NCBI GenBank assembly: GCA_947000775.1
Contig: CAMQGK010000516.1
Span: forward strand, 2,346,001-2,410,000
Length of the DNA stretch: 64,000 bases
Origin: Pterois miles
Lineage: Eukaryota; Chordata; Actinopteri; Perciformes; Scorpaenidae
Direction of reading: 5' to 3'
The position numbers and the translations under genes are program-made. Positions 55,540 through 64,000 of this stretch are shown piece after piece. Each line of letters opens with the position of its first letter. Within the stretch, counting starts at the first letter, position 1. A model generated the notes under the pieces. That model did not search any database, had not been told where the DNA came from, and worked only from the letters and a program-made list of their open reading frames with translations.

Positions 55540-56073
55540 AGTTTATTCCATTAGCTTAGTTTAACTTTGTGGTGGGAGTTGAGAGGGGCAGAACTATAGT
55601 CCAACAGATCAATGAGCTCTGATCTAACGTTCAGTCTGTTAGTGATCAACAGCTGATCAGCTGAGATCATGTGGTAGATGACAGTGGTGTGACAGTGTTT
55701 TACTGCCTCGTAGCAATGAAGACATACTGGCTGGTCTCCATCAACCACTAACGTGGATCCTCTTTCTGTCCTTCCCTCTGCTCCAACTTTTCTTTTCTTG
55801 GACATTTTGTTAATATTCATTTTTTTTTTTTTTTTTATGACCCCATCACTTGGCTAGAGTGCTGCCGCTGGAAACCGCTGATACTGAGAGGCTTCAGTTT
55901 AATGTAACAAAATAGAGATGCATTGTGGGACATGTAGTTTAAGGACACCGTACTTAGAATTATATGATTCATTAATTGTATGATAAACATAATATATTCT
56001 TTGCAAGCCCTCGCGGGCCTCATAAAATGAGGTGCCAGGCCTAATTTGGCTCCTGGGCCTTGAGTTGGACACG
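55540..56073 (-). mobile_element. hAT-like element with transposase N-terminus relic
   Basis: The minus strand starts near 56073 with GTCCAACTCAAGGCCCAGGA, then GCCAAATTAGGCCTGGCACC and TCATTTTATGAGGCCCGCGA, matching the element at 20595 closely. Downstream an 89-codon frame (55551-55820) begins MNINKMSKKRKVGAEGRTER and contains GDQPVCLHCYEAVKHCH. MSKKRKV plus a C-x2-C zinc-binding pair looks like the N-terminal BED-type finger of GTF2IRD2-like hAT transposases, with parts deleted. No catalytic domain follows. Confidence 0.6.
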
Positions 56074-56233
56074 TGGTCTACAGTGAGTGGTCTACAGTTA
56101 TCTGACCGTCTACAAAACGGTCAGATAAGTCAAACTTGATTCTATTAATTTAACAACTCAATAACTTCAATAACTACATTTTTCAGTTGGAACATACGAA
56201 ATACAAAACTATACACTCTTAGTTTTTTTCAGT
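56074..56233. other. Short spacer between two DNA transposons
   Basis: Includes a small inverted repeat, TATCTGACCGT...ACGGTCAGATA, at 56099-56127, probably a foldback or the edge of an element. Confidence 0.5.
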
Positions 56234-57219
56234 TCATTCCTCGTGCACTAATCCATCAAATCCTTCATCATCAGTGTCTGAGTTAGTCATTAGTGTCTGG
56301 TCATTATCCGAGTCAGTCTGGTCATTATCCGAGTCAGTCTGGTCATTATCCGAGTCAGTCTGGTCATTATCCGAGTCAGTCTCCTCATTATCCGAGTCAG
56401 TCTGGTCATTATCCGAGTCAGTCTGGTTGCTGTTACTTAGCCGTTCAGTGATGATTCCTGTCTTCCTGATCCATTGGCAGATAGTGGAGGAACTCGCCTG
56501 GCGTTGCCTCCCTGTCTTGGTGAATGTGTGTTGGCCTTCTGTCATCCAACGCTCCCACACAGCTCTCAGTTTAACTCTGAACGACCTGTTGACACCGATA
56601 TCTAGTGGTTGGAGTTCTGTAGTTAATCCACCCGGAATGACGGCGAGCTCCGAATTAGTTTAGTCTTCACTTTAGTTTTAACAGTGTCGGTGAGATGGGC
56701 AGCATGGAGTCTCAGATCAACAGGGACGGAGAGTTGAGGAAAAAGCCGTTAGGTCTCTTGATTTCTCTCAGCCACTCACTCAGTGATCTTGTCCTTGCAG
56801 TAGGTGTGGAAAACGACTAGCTTTTCTTCGTAATCCTTTGGCAGTTGCTGCGAGATGGTAGTTTTTGTACGTATGGAGAGATTAGGCCTTTTCATAAAAC
56901 GAAAGCACCAAGAAGGAGCTCCTGGAAAGAGGCTGATGTTCATGTCCAGCTCTACTGCTGCTGCCTTGAGTCCAATAGAAACTGTAGAGACTCTTCTACC
57001 TGCTGCTCTCTGCTGAATAACCCACTGTTCTTAGTTCCCTCAGAAACTCTGGTTGGTCTTCTTTACGTGGTGCAGCTCATCTTCTTCTTCCTCCACTTCG
57101 TACCATTGATTCATTAATATTAAATTCTCTCTCTGCTGCTCTATTCTCATGTTCTGCTGCTGACTGATAGCGTTAAGCTTGAAATGTGCTTCGTCAGCAT
57201 GTCTCTTCACAGCTGCCAT
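56234..57219 (-). pseudogene. Internally deleted pogo/Tigger-like transposase
   Basis: The minus strand starts at an ATG (57217-57219): MAAVKRHADEAHFKLNAISQ, then REFNINESMVR, which is the N-terminal helix-turn-helix. The CENP-B-type DNA-binding part follows (RAAGRRVSTVS, FMKRPNLSIRTKTTISQQLP, KDYEEKLVVFHTYCKDKIT). The sequence then jumps to the late catalytic region: EWLREIKRPNGFFLNSPSLL, a DSM box, TDTVKTKVK, ELAVIPGGLTTELQPLDIGV, NRSF, VWERWMTEG and FTKTGRQRQASSSTICQWI. The part with the first catalytic aspartate is gone. Several frameshifts and stops. The C-terminal 108 codons (56234-56560) remain open and carry an acidic TDSDNDQ repeat, ending DDEGFDGLVHEE. Non-autonomous relic. Confidence 0.85.
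56283..56425 (-). repeat. 21-bp coding repeat (TDSDNDQ) in the transposase tail
   Basis: About six to seven copies of GTCTGGTCATTATCCGAGTCA on the plus strand; the minus strand encodes acidic TDSDNDQ heptads with one TDSDNEE variant. The frame is kept through all copies and on to the stop. Confidence 0.9.
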
Positions 57220-57275
57220 TTTGGCTCCTTATACACACGATAATGTTACGGTGCCAATCTGTCGAAGCACAGTAA

Positions 57276-57590
57276 CAGTAGTATTACTCCACCAGGCGCC
57301 TGACTACTGTCAGTAGTATTACTCCACCAGGCGCCTGACTACTGTCAGTAGTATTACTCCGCCAGGCGCCTGACTACTGTCAGTAGTATTACTCCACCAG
57401 GCGCCTGACTACTGTCAGTAGTATTACTCCACCAGGCGCCTGACTACTGTCAGTAGAATTACTCCACCAGGCGCCTGACTACTGTCAGTAGTATTACTCC
57501 ACCAGGCGCCTGACTACTGTCAGTAGTATTACTCCACCAGGCGCCTGACTACTGTCAGTAGTATTACTCCACCAGGCACCTGACTACTGT
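57276..57590 (-). repeat. Nine 35-bp subterminal repeats of the pogo-like element
   Basis: Exactly 315 bases = nine units of CAGTAGTATTACTCCACCAG plus GCGCCTGACTACTGT, with only a few substitutions (GCCAGG in unit 3, AGAATT in unit 6, GGCACC in unit 9). Each unit holds the perfect palindrome CAGGCGCCTG and flanking arms (A)CAGTAGT / ACTACTGT that are inverted, so a unit can fold as a hairpin. The array lies between the terminal repeat and the transposase start, where subterminal binding sites would be expected. Confidence 0.95.
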
Positions 57591-57719
57591 TACCATAATG
57601 CTCCTAAAATCCAATCAGCAGCTTTGAAGCTTTCCAAACTCATAATAAAACATTTTGACAGATTTTTGACGCCCTGTACCACATAAAATTGGTTCGAGGA
57701 GGTCAGTAAGCACAACCAG

Positions 57720-57817
57720 AATCCATATATGAGCTGCACCGTATTATAAGGCGAACTGTCAATCTTTGAGAAAATTGAAGGATTTTAAGTGTGCCTTATA
57801 GTCCAGAAAATACGGTA
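57720..57817 (-). mobile_element. Terminal repeat of the pogo-like element
   Basis: The minus strand reads TACCGTATTTTCTGGACTAT then AAGGCACACTTAAAATCC, and a second GCCTTATAATACGGTGC follows inside. These phrases match ends of fish pogo/Tigger-like elements that insert at TA. The TA at 57816-57817 is the probable target site. It sets the 5' end of the element whose transposase relic starts at 57219. The opposite end was not found left of 56234. Confidence 0.7.
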
Positions 57818-57987
57818 TGTTAGCAGAAGTGAAGCTGTGACTGAAATTGCATACCAACATACTGCTGCATACTACATACAGTATTAGTTATGTAGTATGC
57901 CTTATGTACTACAGTCAGTATTGACTGCATGCTGCCTACTAAATGAACAAAATAAAGCATGATTTTACTGGTAGATCGTTGAAGTAG

Positions 57988-58329
57988 GGATGCACGATAT
58001 TGGATTCTGGCAGATACCCAATATGCCGATATTTTTCAACAAAGTTTGTCTGATTGCTGATGCAGATACTGATATAGGCACATCTTATTTTTCCACCAAG
58101 TTGCAGAGAATGTCATGTCTCTCCTGTAGTGGCATTAACATGATGGCCCATGGCAGATGCTGACATAAAGGACAATGCTTTTCAAAATGTGGGCCTACTG
58201 GGCAAAAATCAAATTATGGGTACATGCAAAACACGGCTCTAGACTAAAAAACAATCACTAGCTCTGAGTTAGTTTGAATTGAAGCCTTTATCTGCTGAAA
58301 CTGATGCTGATACCATTCTGCATCCCTGC
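57988..58329. mobile_element. hAT-type MITE with GGGATGCA ends
   Basis: Left end TAGGGATGCACGATATTGG, right end CATTCTGCATCCCTG, whose complement is CAGGGATGCAGAATG. The interior has CCGATA words (AATATGCCGATATTTTTC, GCTGATGCAGATACTGATAT). About 340 bases, no ORF. The flanking 8-mers CGTTGAAG and CACTGAGG are only partly alike, so the target-site duplication has decayed. Confidence 0.65.
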
Positions 58330-59261
58330 ACTGAGGTATGCTCAAGCAAGGCTGGTCTCAAGACAGTGGCTATGTCACATCTCTGAAAACCTCATAGCAA
58401 ATTTCCATTCAGGCATTATTTGGATAAACTGACCACATATTGGGGATGTAAACAGTTACTGTTTTAGGGTGTGTTATTGTGGGGTGGAGTCTGTGCAGCA
58501 AGCTCACACCTCATTCTTACGAATTATTGCTAAAGTAGTATACTGTACATTTGGGCATTTCTCGCATATGCAAAGTGCATACAATGCAGTGTGGAGGTAC
58601 TACACACTCAATTTTACTTCATATGAATAGTATGTTAATATGCAATGTTGAACACAGCCTATAAAAATCCTGGTGAAGTGTATTACATACACGTTTTGTA
58701 GCATTGCACCAGAATATACATTTTCTAACATATTTTGGAGAAAGTGATCTTAAAGTTTTAAGTGCTGCAGCACCGTTGCACTGCTCACTAGTCCCATACT
58801 GTTTATACTTTATGCTGTGCCAAGTTTTATTTTTTATTTTTTGTGTGAGATAGATAAAGAAAGAGAGAGAAAGAGACTCTAATCTGGTTTTGTAATGCCA
58901 ATGTATGTACCACTGCACCTTTAATTGTAATTAGTAATACTGGAGAAAGTTTCACATTCAATTCAACGAAGTCTTACATTCACATCACAGTAGTATCAGG
59001 CCATTAACTTTACAGCTGGTTACAACTGTTATGCTCCTTCGACTATCATGTGATTCATTCACAGTATGATGCATTAAAGACAGCATTTCAAGTAAAGCAC
59101 TGTTGAAATGATTGAAAGGTCATTTTGCAGTTTGCTCTGCTGTCTCCTTCCTCTGAGCCTCTATAGCAGCGATATGTAGCTGGATGACGCCGGTCCCAGA
59201 GCTCATTACCGTCTCGCTAATCGCAACCGAGTGGCGGAACGGTCAATTCATTCAGCATTCA

Positions 59262-59264
<3 letters not shown>
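58330..59264. other. Intronic stretch, nothing recognised
   Basis: A short GA-rich patch near 58848-58875. Nothing else supported. Confidence 0.4.

Positions 59265-59339
<75 letters not shown>
59265..59339. repeat. (GT)n microsatellite
   Basis: About 37 GT units. Confidence 0.98.
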
Positions 59340-60246
59340 GTACAGTACAGTGAAAGACGTGCTCATGAGCGTGTTTGCTGGTATACATGTATCTGTCTGC
59401 TTGTGCGTGGTTCTGAGTGTATGTGTCCACCCACTGCTGTGCTTCAGCCATTCAGCCACATACACTGAATGCAATACAACCAGCTCAAGCTACAGCTGCA
59501 GACTTTGACAGACTGTTAAAAGTTAGAGGTCACAGCACTGAATCTTTATGCAAGAGCTGCAAGCAGTTTCAGGCTCAGGTTCATGTAGGCTGCGATAGCA
59601 TCCAGCAGGCCTAGCATCCTCCCTCGTCAGTGCTCCAGTTAATCTCACATGGATGAGTCCATATTTTGTATGAAATTTGTCTCACCTTTAGAAATAAATA
59701 TGTCCCTGTGCTATGTCAATCACATTTACACAACTACTCTGAAATTTTCATCCGTTATTTGAGTTTTCGGACCTTTTTTTGAGTTTTTTGACACCGTAAA
59801 TGCAAACATCATCATCCAAAGTTCTTCTGAGCTGATTCACTTTGGTCTTTCGTCTCCCAGCACAGAGCACTTTACGACAAGCAAAGTAAAGAATACCGAG
59901 ATGCAGCGTTTAAAGAGCGTAGCGGATGACTGAAGAACGGCTTGAGATCGAGGACGGCTGTAGGAAACATTAGACAGTAGCGATCGTGCTCGAGGCAGCT
60001 AATGGTTTAAATGTAAAGTCACCTGGAGATTCAGCCCGGTCTTCTGCTTCGGTTGGTAGCTTTCATTTATCCAGGAATGAGTCTATGACTTTGAGATTAG
60101 GCTCATTGTCTGATGTACAGTACAGTACAGTTTTTTCTTTCTTCTTTGGTTTGCCAGATATTTCCCTGATCTATTGCTATATTCCAAGTGCTCATGGTTA
60201 AGTTGTTGGATTAGAAATGTGGATAAGTGTGTGTTGACGTGTGTTG
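59340..60246. other. Intronic stretch, nothing recognised
   Basis: No supported feature. Confidence 0.4.
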
Positions 60247-60460
60247 CTTCCTTCAGCCATTTATTCAATGTGGGAATTGGTTGTTGAGTCAGTAATTTGT
60301 GCCTTTTGAGTTCTCCTCCTTTATTTTAATCAGTTCCTTGTGTTTGAAATGTTCTGGTTTTGCGATGATGGGACAGAGTGTTGTGACTGATGGTGCCATG
60401 TGGGACTTTAAGTTGTCTGTTCATGAAGTCCTAAAATAGAGTTTGGGTTTGTCAGTCAGG
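60247..60460 (+). repeat. Repeat shared with 62905-63135, copy A
   Basis: CTTCCTTCAGCCATTTATTC, GTCAGTAATTTGTGCC, GAGTTCTCCTCCTTTATTTT, CAGTTCCTTGTGTTTGAAAT, GCGATGATGGGAC and GATGGTGCCATGTGGGACTT recur in the same order at 62907-63120. Class unknown. Confidence 0.75.
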
Positions 60461-62904
60461 TGTTCAGGGATACCAGAGAAAATCGTATTGTCTCTCATGC
60501 TTCTGGTTAAAATGTCCAATATTGTTTCGTTCATCATTTTGTTTTCTTTCATGACAAAGTCGTGAAAGTCGTATGAGCACATTCCAGGCTAGTTTTTTTA
60601 TTGATTGAATGCCAGACATGATGACCAGACCATGATGTCTGTTATCTGAACATAGCCTGTGTCTGTGGATGATTTCTTTTCCCGTTTGCTGTGGTTGGAT
60701 GTGTCTTTGTGCCGGATGCTGGGAGTTGTAATCATGCTGTGTTGGCTGTGATGATGATCAGTGAAAGCTTCCAGGTCTGGTATGTATATCCTCCAGTGTG
60801 TGGGAATTACTTTCCAGTTTATGGTTTCCTGACTAGGAAATAGAAAATTGTGGATTGTAATGAAAAGAAGTAGTGAAAAAGTCGTGGATCTGTTGCTCTT
60901 CTCAGTGACGACGTGCCGCCATATTGGATCTCACTTCCTTGTATGGCTGCTCTCCTCCAACATTAGTGCAGTATAATCTTTAACATAATATTTAGTAGAA
61001 CTAATAACTTGTAATCTGTTGTTTTGATTTGGTGTTGTATCCCTTGTGTGACAATGCTAAACGTTGTGACATGAAATTCCTTGGGTTATTCATGGTCTTC
61101 AGAGGATGAATCCTGACATTTAATGTGGTCCCACCATGAGGCAACAGTTTTTATTTGTGAACCAGAAATATTAAAAGGTAATCAGGAGATTGATATTAAA
61201 TGTACTGAGCACGTTCATGCTCTCTAAAGGATGAACCCTCTCCAGTCTGGATTCTGCATAATCGTTTTTCAAGCATCACCCCAAGACAAAATCAGTCGAA
61301 CTGCACTGGAAAACCGAGCATTAAAGTTGTAGTTGTAAAACATGCAGTGAGGATAAATATTACAGCATTATGCATTCATCAGCAATTATTCATACAGAGT
61401 TCTGAGGGCTGTGAAGCCTGAATGCCAGGGGTGACAGCACCTCCCAGGGCAGTTATTCTATTACATAAGACACGATGGTAGGTACATTAATTAACCATCT
61501 CTCCAGTCCAAATCCCAATCCTCCATCCATCCTGCAGGATCGTTATTTCCACCCAGAAATCATGTCTTCGGTAGTCTGGGTGCATATCTACAGCATGTCG
61601 TGATCTTGGATACTGGACCCATCAGCCGAATACTGTTTCTGTTTTGCTCATTTATGCTCAAGGAGCTCTTGTGGTTACAGTGATTCACCAACATATTTTA
61701 CTGACTGTTTGAAATCGTTCTTGCCTGCTGACTCCTCCTCACAGCTGCTTCAGTTTGGACTCTAGTTTCTCCAGATCTAAGAAGACATGTGTATAACTAT
61801 CACTTAGCAAATGACAAACTGAACTGAGCGCTGACTACAACAGAGTGTGTCTTCTCATTAGGTGTTACTGGTGTTGCATGATGGTCGGGCACGCACCAGT
61901 TACATTACGTACCCACCGCCCTGACCGTTGTTTTGCTTTTCTTTACAGAAATAAAACCCATTTGTTATTTGGGCGGGTTGATGTGCGAGTCGGATGATGA
62001 TGTGATAGGGTTTAGTAAGAAGGGACAACGGGATAGAGGAGGAAGATGAGAGATGGGGAGGGTTTGGGTGGCAGCTTGGAATTTTACCACGCTACAAGGG
62101 AACTTAAATTAATGAGGCATGGTAAGGAGATGGTGCGTTACAGCATGTGATGGAAGAGGATAGGTGGAACTGAGCTTGAGTGAATTGACGGAGAAGCAGA
62201 CACGCCGCCCGACAGTAAGATCTAACGAGTTATATGTTCCGGCACATTTCTTGTAATGTTGGTCACTGGTGGGTAAGTTATTGTGGTGGAAAATGTTCTC
62301 ACCTTCACAGCCCTACTTTATGTGATGGGAGGTGTGTGAGAGAGGGAAAAGAGTAGCTAGAGGGATGTCGTAGAGTAATGTGAGGTTAGAGGAAGAGTCA
62401 GTAGCGGGATAGATTAAAATGAGGATGTGGGAGATGTGCGATAGATAAATTGTCGAGGAGTTAGATGGGGGGGAGGGTTTTCAAGTTTTAATCAAATCTT
62501 AGTTTGAAATGGTGAATTGTAGAGTTTCATAAATGAAAAGGCTAAGTGGTTGTTGTGGATTTGTTGTAAGTAAAGTGACGAATCACCTGCTCCCACTGTG
62601 CTGAGGGATGAGCTGGATAGTTTGTTGTTATTGAGACAGGTTAATGAAATTTTGTGTTTAGTGGGTTTAGAAATAGTGACAAAAGCACAGTTACATTAGA
62701 AATATTAGTGTTGGTTAGTTAGTTGGGCTTGGACGACTGGAGGTCTGTTTTCTAGCAGCCATAAAGAAGAGGTTTTAATTGCAACTGGTAAAATGTTAGG
62801 CTTTAAAGGAATTGTAAATAGATAGATTATAGTTAAGAATGAAACATCTTTGTTTGAGTTTAGAGTGTTGTATAATTTGTTCACAACAAGATTGCACTTT
62901 AGAG
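60461..62904. other. Unclassified intronic sequence, G/T-rich in its right half
   Basis: The part 61200-61560 is complex and repeat-free and could be conserved non-coding DNA. From about 61860 the sequence becomes rich in GTTAG, GGTGG and GATGAGG words and looks like a decayed repeat. It ends at the second copy of the 60247 repeat. No coding feature found; mammalian-type truncated-TrkC exons were looked for and not seen. Confidence 0.35.
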
Positions 62905-63135
62905 GGCTTTCCTTCAGCCGTTATTTAATGTGGGAACTGGTCGTCGAGTCTGTAATTTGTGCCTTGAGTTCTCCTTCCTTGTTTTAAACCAGTTCCTTGT
63001 GTTAGAAGTGCTCCAGTTTAGCGACGATGGGACCGGGTGTTGGGTTAGTGCCGGAGCCAAGATGGTGAACGTGGTCTGACCGATGGTGCCATGTGGGAGT
63101 TTAACTTGTGTTTTCATGGAGTCCTGTAGCAGAGT
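62905..63135 (+). repeat. Repeat shared with 60247-60460, copy B
   Basis: Same ordered phrases as copy A. Extra bases occur near 63041-63075 (GTGCCGGAGCCAAGATGGTG), absent from copy A, so this copy is longer or copy A has a deletion. Confidence 0.75.
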
Positions 63136-63961
63136 TTTGGGATCATGAAATTTATTGTGAAGTCAAACCCTAAAAGGAAAATCTTAGACTGAAGAAAAAT
63201 GTTGTACCCTAACATCAGAGCAATTTACAGTTTATTTTAAAGTTAAAAAAAGGTGATAATGATCTTTAATTTTTTGGATTTCTTTAGTTTTTGCTCTCAG
63301 TTTAGCTTTTGGTGTTTGTCCTGTTTTATCTCAGCCTGTGCCCTCTCTTTTCGGTTGTCCTGTTAGATTTGTTTTTGCCGCCAGCTTTACTATTAAAGCT
63401 CACTTTTTGCTAAATTCCTGTCTGCCTGGCCTTGCTGGGTTTGGGTCCACATCTTAAACTAAAACCTTCACACTTTATTCTGTATGTATTCTGTATCTGT
63501 ATGTATTGCTGTAAATGACTTTCCATTGTCTCTGTTCAATAAATAAATCAACACAGCGAACACTGCCTATCTGGACTAGCCCCCCTCTTTATACAAAAGT
63601 CTGTTGATAAGGCTAGAGTACAATTAGAGGACATCAACAGTAGAATTTAAACAGAAAACCTTCAGACAAATGAGAGACTGGGAGGACGGTTGTCATGGAA
63701 ACATAACACTGAATACACATGTCACATACACTTAGAATAATCCCCCATATAAGAGATAGTGTGCATGTAACCATACTCTCTCATACTACATGTCTGTGTA
63801 TCATACAGGCTAATTACAACTTCCAGGTAGCCAGGTTTAGTAGTATAATGTCCACTGGGGAGCTTTTTGAAATCCTCTGTGGTAGCATTAAAAAAATAAA
63901 ATTAAAATTAAGTGTGATTGTAATGGATATAAACTCAGTCCCTCTGTCTCTGTCCCATCAG
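63136..63961. other. End of the intron before the kinase exon
   Basis: 63290-63470 looks like a retroelement 3' end (GTCCTGTTTTATCTCAGCCT, TTACTATTAAAGCTCACTTT, CCTGTCTGCCTGGCCTTGCT). The last 25 bases (CTCTGTCTCTGTCCCATCAG and the CCT before it) form the 3' splice site of the kinase exon. Confidence 0.45.
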
Positions 63962-64000
63962 ATGTTCAGCATATTAAACGGAGGGACATCATTTTGAAGA
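63962..64000 (+). CDS. ntrk3: ntrk3 (TrkC) first kinase exon, partial
   Basis: With the T from the previous exon it reads YVQHIKRRDIILKR up to the window edge. This is the start of the tyrosine kinase region in TrkC (VQHIKRRDIVLKRELG in mammals); isoleucine replaces valine in RDIIL. It is the equivalent of the exon whose acceptor is used in human ETV6-NTRK3 fusions. The exon continues outside the window, where the glycine-rich loop and catalytic residues should follow. Entry phase 1. Confidence 0.95.

Larger units (their letters stand above)
49925..63961 (+). other. ntrk3: ntrk3 intron, 14037 bases
   Basis: Intron before the first kinase exon, donor GTAAGT, acceptor CTCTGTCCCATCAG. In mammals this is the interval that holds the alternative 3' exons of the truncated, kinase-less receptor, and its human counterpart hosts the breakpoints of ETV6-NTRK3 fusions. 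I could not find the conserved mammalian tail (starting VFSNIDNHG) here. Repeats are listed separately. Confidence 0.85.

Noticed and set aside
57276..57590. CRISPR-like array
   Set aside because: Units are head-to-tail with no unique spacers, in a vertebrate intron next to a transposon terminal repeat.

Overview
This window looks like a piece of a ray-finned (teleost) fish nuclear genome. The evidence is one vertebrate gene with very long introns, abundant microsatellites, and many repeat families typical of fish: LINE fragments of several clades, a tRNA-derived SINE, Ty3/gypsy, hAT-like and pogo/Tigger-like DNA transposons, and MITE-like families. I see no bacterial genes, operons or CRISPR arrays.

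The only gene I can support is the plus-strand neurotrophin-3 receptor gene ntrk3 (TrkC), seen as five exons: a 24-nt juxtamembrane microexon (3734-3757), the end of the extracellular juxtamembrane region (5192-5238), the transmembrane exon (9732-9834), the intracellular juxtamembrane exon with the NPQY Shc-docking motif (49736-49924), and the first bases of the kinase-domain exon (63962-64000, cut by the window end). Splice phases agree across all junctions (1/1, 1/0, 0/1, 1/1, 1/-). The introns measure 1434, 4493, 39901 and 14037 bases. The signal peptide, LRR and Ig exons lie upstream of the window and most of the kinase lies downstream. Teleosts often carry two copies (ntrk3a and ntrk3b); I cannot tell which this is.

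The rest is intron. Bases 1-3733 hold a GA-rich array and decayed LINE pieces. The 5.2-9.7 kb intron holds a LINE 3'-end relic and a CCCTAACG-type minisatellite that grew inside a dispersed repeat. The 40-kb intron is a graveyard of truncated retroelements (22.1-22.9, 23.5-25.3, 29.35-30.2, 31.65-32.45, 36.2-36.6 and 41.9-43.4 kb), DNA transposon relics and several minisatellites (25.4-26.1, 38.0-38.5, 46.1-46.5 kb). The 14-kb intron before the kinase exon holds 80-bp and GT-based arrays, a GGCCC-rich hAT-like relic, and an internally deleted pogo/Tigger-like element with nine exact-length 35-bp repeats between its terminal repeat and its start codon.

I did not find a new molecular system. 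The items most worth a second look are possible isoform-generating features of ntrk3 (two frame-neutral exons, a candidate cryptic terminal exon at 50097, a 5'-UTR-like GA-rich block at 38.6-39.0 kb) and the structure of the pogo-like element at 56.2-57.8 kb. Family names for repeats come from recognition of translated motifs and consensus phrases and were not checked against a database.
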